In this document: positions 50,900-60,584 of the stretch, in pieces
Layout of the letters: the number at the start of each line of letters is the position of its first letter
Position numbering within the stretch: the first letter of the stretch is position 1
Source: Shewanella loihica PV-4
GTDB lineage: Bacteria; Pseudomonadota; Gammaproteobacteria; Enterobacterales; Shewanellaceae
Assembly: GCF_000016065.1 (NCBI RefSeq)
Contig: NC_009092.1
Location: forward strand, 3,348,001-3,412,000
Length of the DNA: 64,000 bases
Direction of reading: 5' to 3'
Notes under the pieces: generated by a model
The model's database searches: none
The model's input: the letters and a program-made list of their open reading frames with translations, nothing else
What the model was told of the DNA's origin: nothing
Program-made: the position numbers and the translations under genes

Positions 50900-52609
50900 A
50901 TGAACGAGCAAACCTATCTCCAACAGGTCAAAGCACTCCAAGCGGCAAGATGGCCCAAAGGCACAACGCGGGAACCCATCTATCCTCATGGCGAAAAGCC
51001 GGTCACCGAGTATCTCTCTGCCTGGGCGAGACTCAACCCTACCAAGGTGGCCATCCAGTTCTACGGCTATGAGCTGACCTACGCCCAGTTGGATGAGATG
51101 AGCACCCGCTTTGCCAACGTCCTCAGAGGACTTGGCGTGGGCCAGGGTGACGGTGTTGCCGTGTTCATGCCCAACTGCCCGCAGTTTCACATCGCCTTTC
51201 TCGGCATCTTAAAGTGCGGCGCCGTGCACATGCCGGTGAGCCCACTGTCGAAAGAGATGGAACTACGCCACCAGCTGGGTGACAGTCAACCTAAGGTCGC
51301 CCTATGCTACGACGCCCTGCTGCCCACCATGCGTCCCGTCTGCCAGGAGCTGGGCATAGAGCACATCATCACCACCAGCTATACCGATGTCAGGCCCCGC
51401 GCCATCACCGCCGTGCTGCCTGATCTGTTTGAGATCCCCAAGACCCCCTTGGCAGATGGCATTATCGATTTCTTCGAGGCGATAGATAACGCGTCTAAGG
51501 AAGTGCTGGACTATATCCCGGCGCTGGACGATCTTGCGGCCATCAACTACACCAGCGGCACCACTGGCATGCCCAAGGGCGTGATGCACACCCACCGCAA
51601 CATGATAGGCACCATGGCCTCTTACTATCCGGTCACCTTTGGCGAGGTCGGCCCCGAAGGCACAGATCTGGTGATGCTCAGCTTCCTGCCAGAGTTCTGG
51701 ATTGCCGGCGAAGACACAGGCTTACTGCTCCCCCTGTATTCGGGCGCGACTCTGGTGTTGATGGCCCGCTGGGACACCAAGGCCTTTATGGAGCTGGTAC
51801 ACCACCACAAGGTCAATATGACCATCATGCTGATAGACAGCGTGGATGAGATCCTCAACCACCCTCATCTCCACCAATTCGACCTCACCTCGCTGACCAC
51901 AGTGCCCTGCATCTCCTTCATCAAGAAACTCAACCGAGACTACCGTCAACGTTGGCGCGAGCTGACCGGCACCACACTGTTCGAGGTGGCCTATGGCATG
52001 ACAGAGACCCACACCTGTGACACCTTCACCCGCGGCTTCCAGGTGGACGACATGGATCTCTCCTTCGACCCGGCATTCCTTGGCCTGCCCGTGCCCGGCA
52101 CAGAGATCAAGATCTGCGACTTTGTCACCGGCGAGCTCATGCCCCTGGGCGTGGAAGGCGAGATTCAGATCCGCACCCCTACCCTGCTCAAGGGTTACTG
52201 GAATAAGCCAGATCTGAACAAAAACCTGTTTGAAGAGGGTGGCTGGTACCGCACCGGCGACCTGGGAATGATCACCGAGGAAGGCTTCTTCCGTTATCTG
52301 GGCCGCCGCAAGGAGATGCTCAAGGTCAACGGCATGAGCGTATTCCCCACCGAGGTGGAAAGCATGCTAGGCCAACATCCGGCCATCGCCTCATGCGGCG
52401 TCGTCGGTCGCCCCGACGAGCGCAAGGGGCAGGTGCCCGTGGCCTTCGTTACCCTAAAGCCGGGCTTCGATGAAACCCAAGAGTCCCTGCAGGCCTGGTG
52501 TGTGAATGCCATGGCCATCTTCAAGGTGCCGGAGATCCGCATCCAGGAGAGATTACCTATGACCGCCACCGGCAAGATCCGTAAGGTGGATCTGGAGAAA
52601 AGTTTATGA
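50900..52609 (+). CDS. AMP-forming acyl-CoA synthetase/ligase
   Basis: This ANL-superfamily enzyme activates a carboxylic acid to its CoA thioester through an acyl-adenylate. The 569-residue product has the P-loop YTSGTTGMPKGVMHTHRNM near residue 220, AYGMTETHTCD, the GWYRTGDLG hinge region, GRRKEMLKVNG and the C-terminal catalytic Lys in TATGKIRKVDLEK. Length fits medium/long-chain or aryl acid ligases; the acid is unknown. The last codons overlap the carboxylase start (ATGA), so ligase and carboxylase work in sequence. Confidence 0.93.
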   Translation: MNEQTYLQQVKALQAARWPKGTTREPIYPHGEKPVTEYLSAWARLNPTKVAIQFYGYELTYAQLDEMSTRFANVLRGLGVGQGDGVAVFMPNCPQFHIAFLGILKCGAVHMPVSPLSKEMELRHQLGDSQPKVALCYDALLPTMRPVCQELGIEHIITTSYTDVRPRAITAVLPDLFEIPKTPLADGIIDFFEAIDNASKEVLDYIPALDDLAAINYTSGTTGMPKGVMHTHRNMIGTMASYYPVTFGEVGPEGTDLVMLSFLPEFWIAGEDTGLLLPLYSGATLVLMARWDTKAFMELVHHHKVNMTIMLIDSVDEILNHPHLHQFDLTSLTTVPCISFIKKLNRDYRQRWRELTGTTLFEVAYGMTETHTCDTFTRGFQVDDMDLSFDPAFLGLPVPGTEIKICDFVTGELMPLGVEGEIQIRTPTLLKGYWNKPDLNKNLFEEGGWYRTGDLGMITEEGFFRYLGRRKEMLKVNGMSVFPTEVESMLGQHPAIASCGVVGRPDERKGQVPVAFVTLKPGFDETQESLQAWCVNAMAIFKVPEIRIQERLPMTATGKIRKVDLEKSL

Positions 52610-55600
52610 CACGTGTTTTTAATCGGATCCTGATTGCCAATCGGGGTGAAATCGCTATCCGTATCGCACAGACCTGTGCCGATATGGGCATCGACAGCCT
52701 GGCAATCTACGCCGAAGACGACAGTCAGTCGCTACATACCAAGAAGGCTGATCAGGCGGTGGCCCTCAAGGGCCGCGGCGTCAAGGCGTACCTGGATATC
52801 GAGCAGCTGATTGCCGTGGCCAAGGCCCATGGGTGTGATGCCGTGCACCCCGGCTATGGCTTTCTGTCTGAAAACAGCAGCTTCTCAAAGCGCTGTCACG
52901 AGGAAGGGATCTGCTTCATCGGCTCATCGGCCGAATTGCTTGACTTGCTGGGCAACAAGGCTACCGCCCGGGAAACCGCCCTGCGCTCAGACACGCCGCT
53001 CACCGGCGGCATCAACAAGCCCTGCAGCCTGGAAGAGGTGCAAGCCTTCTTTACCAGCCTGGGTGATGGCGCCGCCGTGATGATCAAGGCCCTGGCCGGC
53101 GGTGGCGGGCGCGGCATGCGTCCCGTCAGCCGCTATGAGGATCTGGCCGAGGCCTATCGTCAATGCCGCGAGGAGGCGATCATCGCCTTTGGCAGCGGCG
53201 AGCTGTATGTGGAGCAACTGGTGCAACATGCCCGTCATATCGAGGTGCAGATCTTGGGCGACGGCACGGGCGCCGCGGTGCATGCCTGGGAGCGCGAGTG
53301 CACCCTGCAGCGCCGTAATCAGAAGCTGCTGGAGATCGCCCCCAGCCCGAGCCTTGACGACGCGACGCGCATGCCAATCATCGAGTCGGCATTGCAGCTG
53401 GCCAGCGACGTGAAATACCAGGGCCTTGGCACCTTCGAGTTCCTGCTGGATGCAGACGATCACAGCAAGTTCTACTTCATGGAGATCAACCCACGGATCC
53501 AGGTGGAGCACACCATCACCGAAGAGATCACCGGCCTGAACCTGGTCAAGTTACAGATATTGCTCGGAGCCGGTAAGACGCTGGCAGAGCTGTCACTGAC
53601 TGAAGCGCCGATCAAACGCGGCTGCGCCATTCAGGCGCGCATCAATCTGGAGCAGATGCTGCCCGATGGCAGCACCAAGCCTGCCTCTGGGGTGATCAAG
53701 GCCTACCAGGTGCCTAACGGCCATAACGTGCGCGTGGATGACTACCTGTACGCAGGTTACAAGGTCAGCCCCAGCTACGACTCATTGGGCGCCAAGATCA
53801 TCGCCAAGGGCGAAGACTTCAGCGCGGCGCTGAACAAGGTCTACCTCAGCCTCAAGGCGCTGAATATCGACGGGGTGCAGAGCAACAAGGCCCTACTGAT
53901 GAACCTGCTGCAGCGTGAAGAGGTGCAGCACAACCGCCTCAGCACCCGCTTCGTCGAGGCGCACATGGCCGAGCTGTTGGCCGATGACGACCACCACGAG
54001 CACTTCTTCAACATCGCCAGCGACCAGCAAGAGACGGTGCAGGCGGTAAATATTCCCGCCGGCTGTGAGGGGGTCAAGTCTCCCACCGCAGGCGTACTGG
54101 TGCAGGTCAACATCGAATCTGGCGACGAGGTGTTCGCTGGCCAGGAGATCGCCGTCATCGAGGCGATGAAGATGGAGATCCCGGTAAAATCTGAACACGC
54201 AGGTATCGTCACCGAGGTGCTAACCGGCAATATCGGCGAGGTGATAGACGAGCATCAGATCCTGGCGGTGATTCAGCCGGGCGAGGTCTCAGTCACCGGC
54301 GGTCAGACCGAGATGGAGATCGATCTCGATTATATTCGCGCCAACTTAGCCGAGTTCTTCGACCGCCGCGACAAGACACTGGATGAGAGCCGCAGCGAGG
54401 CGGTGGCCAAGCGTCATAGCGAGGGCAAGCGCACCGCCCGGGAAAACCTTAACGATCTCCTCGACGAAGGCAGCTTTAACGAATACGGCCAGCTGGCCAT
54501 CGCCGCCCAGCGGCAGAAGCATGCCATCGACAAGTTGGTGGAGATCAGCCCGGCCGACGGCAAGATCACCGGCATAGGCACGGTCAACGCCGATAGCTTC
54601 GGCGAGGAAGCCGCACGCTGCGCCGTGATGTCCTACGACTACACTGTCATGGCGGGCTCACAGGGCCTGGTCAACCATAAGAAGACCGACCGCCTGCTGG
54701 AACTCTGTAAGAAGTGGAAACTGCCACTGGTGATATTCGCCGAGGGGGCCGGTGGGCGCCCCTCGGATACCGACTACCCTGGTGTGGCCTTCCTGAACCT
54801 GCACACTTTCTCCTCCCTGGGCGAGTTGTCAGGTTTGGTGCCCACCGTGGGTATCGCCGCCGGTAACTGTTTTGCCGGTAACGCGGCCCTCTACGGCGTG
54901 TGTGACCTCACCATCGCCACCCGTCAGGCCAGCATTGGCATGGCGGGGCCGGCGATGATCGAAGGCGGTGGCCTAGGCGTCTTCAAACCCGAAGAGGTGG
55001 GGCCGCCGTCGGTACTCAGTCCTAACGGGGTGATCGACATCCTGGTTGAGGATGAGGCCGAGGCGGTTGCGGTCACCAAGAAGTACCTCTCCTACTTCCA
55101 AGGGGATCTGAGCGAATGGCAAGTGGCGGATCAGCGCAGATTGCGCCATCTGATCCCCGAGAACCGCATGGCCATCTATGACATTCGTGAAGTGATCGAC
55201 ACCCTGTGTGACAAGGACTCGGTATTGGAGCTAAGGCGCGAGTTTGCCAAGAATATGATCACCGCCATGGTGCGTATCGAGGGCAAGGCCTACGGCCTGT
55301 ACGCCAACGACCCACGCTTCCTCGGCGGCGCCATAGATGCCGATGCCGGCGACAAACTGGCCCGCTTTATTCAGCTGTGTGACGCCCATGATATTCCTAT
55401 GATCTCCCTGTGCGACACCCCGGGCTTCATGGTGGGCCCTGAGTCGGAAAAACGCGCCACTGTCCGCCATATCTCCCGCCTCTTCGTCCACGGCGCCAAC
55501 AGCACTGTACCTCTGTTCGCCCTGGTGCTGCGTAAGGGCTACGGCCTGGGTGTCATGGGGATGACGGGTGGCGGCTTCACCGCACCTGTGTTTACCGCCT

Positions 55601-55890
55601 CCTGGCCAAGTGGCGAGTTTGGTGCCATGGGCATAGAGGGTGCTGTGCGTATCGCGGCCAAGCGACAGCTGGAGGCGATAGCCGATCCAGATGAGCGCGA
55701 GGCCACCTTTAAGGCCATGGTCGATAAGCTCTACAGCCACGGCAGCGCCATCAATACCGCCAGCTATCTGGAGCTGGATGCGGTGATCGACCCCATGGAG
55801 TCCCGCGACTGGATCGTTCGCGGTCTGGCCTGCCTGCCAAAACCCGAGAAGCGCAGCGGCAAGAAACGTAACTGTATCGATACCTGGTAA
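52606..55890 (+). CDS. Single-chain biotin-dependent acyl-CoA carboxylase
   Basis: The 1,094 residues contain all three functions in order: biotin carboxylase (1 to about 450; RILIANRGEIAIRIA, the KALAGGGGRGMRPV glycine loop, ECTLQRRNQKLLE, EINPRIQVEHTITEE), biotin carrier (EAMKMEIP, biotinylated Lys522) and carboxyltransferase (about 565 to 1,090; GGRPSDTDYPG, GPAMIEGGGLG, CDTPGFMVGPESEK, GKGYG-like RKGYGLGVMGMTGGG). Most bacterial acetyl-, propionyl-, methylcrotonyl- and geranyl-CoA carboxylases split these over two or more subunits. The layout resembles the single-chain long-chain acyl-CoA carboxylases (family knowledge). Translationally coupled to the ligase. Confidence 0.93.
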   Translation: MTRVFNRILIANRGEIAIRIAQTCADMGIDSLAIYAEDDSQSLHTKKADQAVALKGRGVKAYLDIEQLIAVAKAHGCDAVHPGYGFLSENSSFSKRCHEEGICFIGSSAELLDLLGNKATARETALRSDTPLTGGINKPCSLEEVQAFFTSLGDGAAVMIKALAGGGGRGMRPVSRYEDLAEAYRQCREEAIIAFGSGELYVEQLVQHARHIEVQILGDGTGAAVHAWERECTLQRRNQKLLEIAPSPSLDDATRMPIIESALQLASDVKYQGLGTFEFLLDADDHSKFYFMEINPRIQVEHTITEEITGLNLVKLQILLGAGKTLAELSLTEAPIKRGCAIQARINLEQMLPDGSTKPASGVIKAYQVPNGHNVRVDDYLYAGYKVSPSYDSLGAKIIAKGEDFSAALNKVYLSLKALNIDGVQSNKALLMNLLQREEVQHNRLSTRFVEAHMAELLADDDHHEHFFNIASDQQETVQAVNIPAGCEGVKSPTAGVLVQVNIESGDEVFAGQEIAVIEAMKMEIPVKSEHAGIVTEVLTGNIGEVIDEHQILAVIQPGEVSVTGGQTEMEIDLDYIRANLAEFFDRRDKTLDESRSEAVAKRHSEGKRTARENLNDLLDEGSFNEYGQLAIAAQRQKHAIDKLVEISPADGKITGIGTVNADSFGEEAARCAVMSYDYTVMAGSQGLVNHKKTDRLLELCKKWKLPLVIFAEGAGGRPSDTDYPGVAFLNLHTFSSLGELSGLVPTVGIAAGNCFAGNAALYGVCDLTIATRQASIGMAGPAMIEGGGLGVFKPEEVGPPSVLSPNGVIDILVEDEAEAVAVTKKYLSYFQGDLSEWQVADQRRLRHLIPENRMAIYDIREVIDTLCDKDSVLELRREFAKNMITAMVRIEGKAYGLYANDPRFLGGAIDADAGDKLARFIQLCDAHDIPMISLCDTPGFMVGPESEKRATVRHISRLFVHGANSTVPLFALVLRKGYGLGVMGMTGGGFTAPVFTASWPSGEFGAMGIEGAVRIAAKRQLEAIADPDEREATFKAMVDKLYSHGSAINTASYLELDAVIDPMESRDWIVRGLACLPKPEKRSGKKRNCIDTW

Positions 55891-55935
55891 AGCCCAAGGC
55901 TGTCAAACAACTCATTTTACCGGTATCAGATAAGC

Positions 55936-55976
55936 CCAAAGCCAGTCTGTGCGACGCACAGGCTGGCTTTTTTTAT
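55936..55976 (+). terminator. Intrinsic terminator after the carboxylase
   Basis: AAGCCAGTCTGTGC / GCACAGGCTGGCTT arms (one mismatch) around GAC are followed by a T-run. Confidence 0.88.
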
Positions 55977-56293
55977 CCCTGTTTTATAGCGGCTAACCTC
56001 CTCTATGACGGTCCTGTCACAGCCCTTCCCAATCGTCTCCTAACCGGCTCACTAAGCAGCGACAAGCAGCGCTAGGCGCCCTGAGGCTGCCCCTAAGCCG
56101 ATCGAGTGCAACCGGGCAATACAGCGTCTCAACGACACAGAAAGCGCGCAGAGAAGAGGCTGAGCAAGCAGAGAACGCTGAGAAAGGCATGCAGCGATTC
56201 GATGAGGCGCAGATAGGAGAAGCAGGGATTCGAGTTAAAGAGCAGAAGAGAACGAGCTGGAGAGAAAGAGCAAGAGATAAGGAGCAGAAGGTA
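55977..56293. other. Gene-free stretch with a polypurine tract
   Basis: No gene is supported. From about 56135 to 56293 the plus strand is strongly purine-rich (GAGAAG, GCAGAGAAC, AAAGAGCAAGAG type runs). The hydrophobic ORF on the other strand is a consequence of that bias. Confidence 0.5.
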
Positions 56294-56331
56294 AAAAAAT
56301 GCCAGCCTGAGATCCCTCTCGACTGGCATTG
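56294..56331 (-). terminator. Intrinsic terminator after the minus-strand acyl-CoA dehydrogenase
   Basis: AATGCCAG / CTGGCATT arms with a long loop are followed on the minus strand by seven T, about 85 bases past the stop. Confidence 0.7.
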
Positions 56332-56414
56332 CTACTGGTTCTGACGTTAAAACTGATATTGCTATCGGCTATCTAAGACCCATGCCTTAGACAGCCCTAG
56401 CGTGCCCCCTAGGA

Positions 56415-58223
56415 CTAGAACCAGGCGTCCTGCATATCGAAGGGCACACTGTTATGGCTCTCCAGCAGGGCGATCTGCGGATCGATCTCCGGCAGTTCCC
56501 ACTCCAGGTAGTAACGCGCCGCCTGCAGCTTACCCTGATAGAAGTTGGCATCATCGACAGACAGAGCCCCCTCTTCGGCCAGCTTGGCCGCGGCGATATT
56601 GGCCTGCTGTAGCCAGATCCAGCTGGCGGTGATGCGGCCAAACACGTCCAGATACAGGGTGGCGTTGGCCAGGCCCAAATCCGGATCTTTGGCCAGCATG
56701 GGCAGCAGTACGGCATTGAGCCTGCTCAGCTTGCCAAGCGCGGCGAGCAGGGATTGGCCCATCTCGGAAGTCGTTTCCCTCGCAGCGGCCTCGGCGGCAG
56801 TGGCTTCCACCGCCTTCACAAACAGCTCATAGGCGGCCATGTTCCCCATAGGCACCTTGCGCCCCAGGATATCCAGGCCGTGGATCGCCTCCGTGCCCTC
56901 ATGGATTGGATTGAGGCGGTTGTCGCGATAATACTGCTCCACCGGATACTCGCGGATATAACCCGAGCCACCGAGTACCTGTATGGCCAAATCGTTGGCC
57001 TTGAGGGCGTACTTTGAGGGCCAGGATTTGACTATGGGCGTCAGCAGATCAAGCAGCATGAAGGCCTGCTGACGGGCCTCTGGCGTATCCGCCGTGTGGC
57101 TATCTTCAAACAGCGAGCTGGCATACAGACACAGCGCCAGCGAGCCTTCCACATAGGCCTTCTGCGCCAGCAACATGCGGCGCACATCGGCGTGTTGCAC
57201 GATAGGGATCTGCTTGGACTCAGGGTCTTTGTTCGATGGCAGACGTCCCTGAGGACGCTCACGGGCGTATTCCAGGGAGGCATTAAAGCCCTGGTAGCCC
57301 AGCACCGCCGCCGTGCTGCCGACGAAGATGCGCGCCTCATTCATCATCTGGAACATGTAGGCCAGGCCCTTGTGGGGCTCGCCGACCAGGTAACCCACGG
57401 CGCCGCCCTTCTCGCCAAATGACAAGACGGTAGAGGTGGTGTTACGAAAGCCCATCTTGTGCAGCAGACCGGCCAGGGCCACGTCGTTACGCTCCCCCTG
57501 GGAGCCATCGTCATTGACCAGGAACTTGGGCACGATAAACAGGGAGATCCCCTTGACGCCGGCCGGGGCGCCCTCGATCTTCGCCAGGGTCATGTGGATA
57601 ATGTTCTCTGTGATGCTCTGATCACCGCCTGAGATAAACATCTTCTGGCCCGTGATCAGATAGCTGCCGTCGGCCTGTGGCACCGCCTTGGTGGTGATGT
57701 CGGCCAGCGCCGAGCCCTGGCCCGGCTCTGTCATCGCCATGGTGCCAGCGAAGCGGCCCTCCTGCATGGGGGGAATAAATTTAGCCTTCTGCTCGTCGCT
57801 GCCAAAGCTCTGAATCAGGTTAGCCGCTCCCAGACTCAGGCAAGGATAGCCGGCGGTGGCGGTATTGGCGGCGCTGAAATAGGCCATCGCGGCGCGCAGT
57901 ATGATCTCTGGCAACTGCATGCCGCCATCTTCGAAGTCATAGTGGGCAGCCAGAAAGCCAGCATCGGCAAAATGGTCCCAGGCCTCCTTGGTTTCCGGGA
58001 TCATCTGCACCCTTTCACCGTCGAAGGTCGGCTCCTGCTCGTCCCCCTTGTGGTTGTGATTGGCAAAGTATTTCTCGGCGATGGTTTTCGCCGTCTCCAG
58101 GGTGGCGTCAAACACCTCGCGGCTGTGCTCGCAATAACGGGGGCGCTGCAGTAGTCCTTCTGTGTCCAGGAATTCATACAGCAGAAAATCCATGTCGCGG
58201 GCATTGAGTAGTTGTACTGTCAT
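56415..58223 (-). CDS. Acyl-CoA dehydrogenase with C-terminal extension
   Basis: This FAD-dependent dehydrogenase of 602 residues belongs to the large, about 600-residue ACAD class. It shows GTMAMTEPGQGSALAD, ITGQKMFISGGDQ, QVLGGSGYIREYPVEQYYRDNR and the catalytic Glu in NPIHEGTEAIHGLD, followed by a C-terminal helical domain of about 130 residues (acetyl-CoA dehydrogenase-like C-terminal family). Unlike the ACAD at 43441 it keeps the ordinary catalytic Glu, so it is expected to do standard alpha,beta-dehydrogenation. The start region is MTVQLLNARDMDFLLYEF. Confidence 0.92.
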   Translation of the reverse strand: MTVQLLNARDMDFLLYEFLDTEGLLQRPRYCEHSREVFDATLETAKTIAEKYFANHNHKGDEQEPTFDGERVQMIPETKEAWDHFADAGFLAAHYDFEDGGMQLPEIILRAAMAYFSAANTATAGYPCLSLGAANLIQSFGSDEQKAKFIPPMQEGRFAGTMAMTEPGQGSALADITTKAVPQADGSYLITGQKMFISGGDQSITENIIHMTLAKIEGAPAGVKGISLFIVPKFLVNDDGSQGERNDVALAGLLHKMGFRNTTSTVLSFGEKGGAVGYLVGEPHKGLAYMFQMMNEARIFVGSTAAVLGYQGFNASLEYARERPQGRLPSNKDPESKQIPIVQHADVRRMLLAQKAYVEGSLALCLYASSLFEDSHTADTPEARQQAFMLLDLLTPIVKSWPSKYALKANDLAIQVLGGSGYIREYPVEQYYRDNRLNPIHEGTEAIHGLDILGRKVPMGNMAAYELFVKAVEATAAEAAARETTSEMGQSLLAALGKLSRLNAVLLPMLAKDPDLGLANATLYLDVFGRITASWIWLQQANIAAAKLAEEGALSVDDANFYQGKLQAARYYLEWELPEIDPQIALLESHNSVPFDMQDAWF

Positions 58224-58275
58224 TGGGAAACTCCATTAACGTCTGCGAAAATTGGCCTAGTGAACCGCACTCTGG

Positions 58276-58305
58276 CACAGCGCCCTCACGAGTGAGGGCG
58301 CTGTG
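58276..58305. repeat. Perfect GC-rich palindrome upstream of the acyl-CoA dehydrogenase
   Basis: Arms CACAGCGCCCTCAC and GTGAGGGCGCTGTG (14 bases each) flank GA. No T-run adjoins on either strand. It lies 53 bases upstream of the ACAD start. Confidence 0.65.
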
Positions 58306-58387
58306 GCGCAGGGACAAGATCTGCCCGGCCGATATAAATTGGGTATCTCGACCTAAACCGACACCCAATAAACTCAATAAGTTATGT

Positions 58388-58421
58388 GATAAAACGGCAG
58401 CACTATCTCCGCCGTTTTATC
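58388..58421 (-). terminator. Likely terminator after the CocE-type hydrolase gene
   Basis: GATAAAACGGC / GCCGTTTTATC (11-base arms, 12-base loop) begin 20 bases past the stop; the T-run is inside the stem. Confidence 0.65.
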
Positions 58422-58440
58422 AACCATTAGGACTAGCAGG

Positions 58441-60375
58441 CTACAACAGCGGCAAGGCGATTTGCGATGCCTGGGCACCACCTACGCTTAGGGAGAGCTG
58501 CGCCTCGGGATACGGCGGCGCCTCCATATTGTCTTTGTCACCGCCCATGATGGCGACACGCAGACGATTGCCTTTGTTGATGCGATACACCACGGGCATG
58601 ATGTCGAAGTTGGCTTCGACCACCTCACCCGGCGTCAGCAGTTGCTGATCCTCCTTTAAGGCGCGATGCCAGGGGATATCCAGATTATTCCAGGGCGCCT
58701 TGTGCTGCTTGCGCAGGGATAATCTCAGATTGCCTTCTGTGATGTAGTTGGAGCGACCATCGGCCTCCACCTCTTCCAGCAGGGCATACACATCCGCATC
58801 TGGCGTACTGGCCGAGACTAAGAGTTTGACCAGCGGAATGCCGGCGATCACCATATCCTTGTCGAGGGGCGCCGTCGTAAAGGTCAGCGAATGCCCGTCA
58901 TTAGCCGTCATATCCGGATAGTTGACCTGGGTGCCATAGTTGGAGTCCCAACGAGTCGCCGTGCCCGTAGTAGTCAGATCGTTGACCTGATAGGCCAGCA
59001 GCGCGCTGGCATCGGGTTTCTGCGTCGACAGCACAGGCGCCTGAGTCGACAGCAGATGATCTGTCACCAAGTCGCTCTTGGCGCTGGATTCACCAAAATA
59101 GAAGCTGGTGCGGGCCTTCTGGAGGGGGAACTGGGGCAGCGAGATCCACTGCCACTGCTTACGCATGCTATCCACCTCGGCCACATGAATTTGCGGCCCA
59201 TCCATCACGCCGTTCTTGATCCCCTTCAGCCAGTAGTCGAACCAGCGCTGAAACTCGGCGCCATATACTTTGTCACGCTCCAGCTTTTCCGCCTCGTTAT
59301 TAGTGACGTGGGACCAGGGGCCAAAGGCCATCTTCTGCGGGCCGTGATAGTTTTCGAAATGCACTAAGGTGTCTGTAGTGTAGGGATCATGCCAGGAGCC
59401 GAAATGGTAGATGGCCACGCCAGACTCGTTGAGGGCTGTGTTTATCGCCGAGGGCATATCCTTGTACCAATCGAACTCGGGCGCGGTATCGTCGCGCAGC
59501 TTCGCCGCCGCGAGTGGCGCTATAGGGTCGAAGTTGGTGGCATGCTCCTTCACGGCGGCCGCCGCCAGAGTGCCATCGGTATCGGCATCCACCGGCGTTG
59601 GCTTGCGTACCTTATCCAGGTACTGGGTGCCCTTGCCCCAGCTTTCCACCAAGTCCTGACGCATTATGCCGCCACGGCGAACGGCGTCATAGAGGCTAAA
59701 ATAACCGTTTTCCGGGGTGATGGCCTTAAGCGCCGGATGCTTGGTGCTGGCGGCCATGTACTGGGTGATCCCCATGTAAGAGAGGCCATACATACCTATG
59801 TTGCCGCTGCTGTACGGCTGCTTGGACAGCCAGTCGATGACATCATAGGCATCGCGGGTCTCGGGCGCGCTGAACAGCCCCTGGTAACGGCCGAAAGAGG
59901 CCCCGCCGCCACGCACGTTGACGCTGGCGATCACATAGCCGTGTCTGGCGAGACGCTGCAAGATGGCATCGTCATCTATGTTGGTTACCCCTGGCTCAAA
60001 CTCCCTGTGGTAGCGAGAATAGGTCCAGAGTACGGGTAACTTTTCTTTCGTCACCACACCATGCTTGGCCGGGCGTGAGATATCCGCCGCCAGTTTGGTG
60101 CCGTCGCGCGTGGTGATGTACTCAGAGCTGGTCACCCAGCCATCGAAACGCTCCTGAGAGTAGCCTTGGTAGCGGCCAAAGCTGGACACCTTACTATTTT
60201 CACTAATAGCCTGTTCGCTACGAGCCTGTTCGCTCTGCCCAGGCTGGTTTGTGGCAGACTCGGCCGCGGCGATTGGCGCGGCGATTACCACGGGAGTTAC
60301 ACCAGCCGAAATCGTCAACAGGCCGGCGGCCAGCCAGCAAGCGGCGCGCTGTGATTTTCCCCTAACTTGTTCCAT
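58441..60375 (-). CDS. Secreted CocE/NonD-family alpha/beta hydrolase (S15-like)
   Basis: Members hydrolyse esters, amides or X-Pro dipeptides. The 644-residue precursor has an N-terminal hydrophobic signal (WLAAGLLTISAGVTPVVIAA), then a low-complexity Ser/Glu/Gln stretch. The alpha/beta-hydrolase domain begins near residue 80 (EYITTRDGTKLAADISRP), with the nucleophile in GMYGLSYMGITQY, a catalytic His in FGPWSHVTNN, and a C-terminal jelly-roll domain. It is transcribed after the TonB-dependent receptor and before the ACAD, so it may act outside the cytoplasm on the receptor's ligand (inference). Confidence 0.88.
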   Translation of the reverse strand: MEQVRGKSQRAACWLAAGLLTISAGVTPVVIAAPIAAAESATNQPGQSEQARSEQAISENSKVSSFGRYQGYSQERFDGWVTSSEYITTRDGTKLAADISRPAKHGVVTKEKLPVLWTYSRYHREFEPGVTNIDDDAILQRLARHGYVIASVNVRGGGASFGRYQGLFSAPETRDAYDVIDWLSKQPYSSGNIGMYGLSYMGITQYMAASTKHPALKAITPENGYFSLYDAVRRGGIMRQDLVESWGKGTQYLDKVRKPTPVDADTDGTLAAAAVKEHATNFDPIAPLAAAKLRDDTAPEFDWYKDMPSAINTALNESGVAIYHFGSWHDPYTTDTLVHFENYHGPQKMAFGPWSHVTNNEAEKLERDKVYGAEFQRWFDYWLKGIKNGVMDGPQIHVAEVDSMRKQWQWISLPQFPLQKARTSFYFGESSAKSDLVTDHLLSTQAPVLSTQKPDASALLAYQVNDLTTTGTATRWDSNYGTQVNYPDMTANDGHSLTFTTAPLDKDMVIAGIPLVKLLVSASTPDADVYALLEEVEADGRSNYITEGNLRLSLRKQHKAPWNNLDIPWHRALKEDQQLLTPGEVVEANFDIMPVVYRINKGNRLRVAIMGGDKDNMEAPPYPEAQLSLSVGGAQASQIALPLL

Positions 60376-60486
60376 GTCTCATTTCCTATCTGTTATTGAT
60401 CTTATTGCGCTTACACCAACTTAAGCCCTTCCCTCCAGGGTTATCCCTTACCGCAGAGTTATCCCTTAGCGCCCCGCCTTCGAGGC

Positions 60487-60572
60487 CTGGCGATGCAGAC
60501 ACATCGCCAGGGAAGGAATAAAAAGCGGCTCCCTGACGACAGTGTGCAGTCTTTAAGTCAGGGAAGCCGGGG
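60487..60572 (-). terminator. Two hairpins between the receptor and hydrolase genes
   Basis: Read on the minus strand, a CGGCTTCCCTGAC / GTCAGGGAGCCG stem (60527-60570, one bulge) followed by CTTTTTATT just after the receptor stop is a good terminator. A second stem CTGGCGATG / CATCGCCAG lies at 60487-60510 without a T-run. Confidence 0.7.
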
Positions 60573-60584
60573 AAAAGCTGTGCT

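Noticed and set aside
56129..56329. 66-aa hydrophobic minus-strand ORF
   Set aside because: The Leu/Ser/Phe-rich translation follows from the polypurine bias of the plus strand; it overlaps the terminator and lacks a ribosome-binding site.
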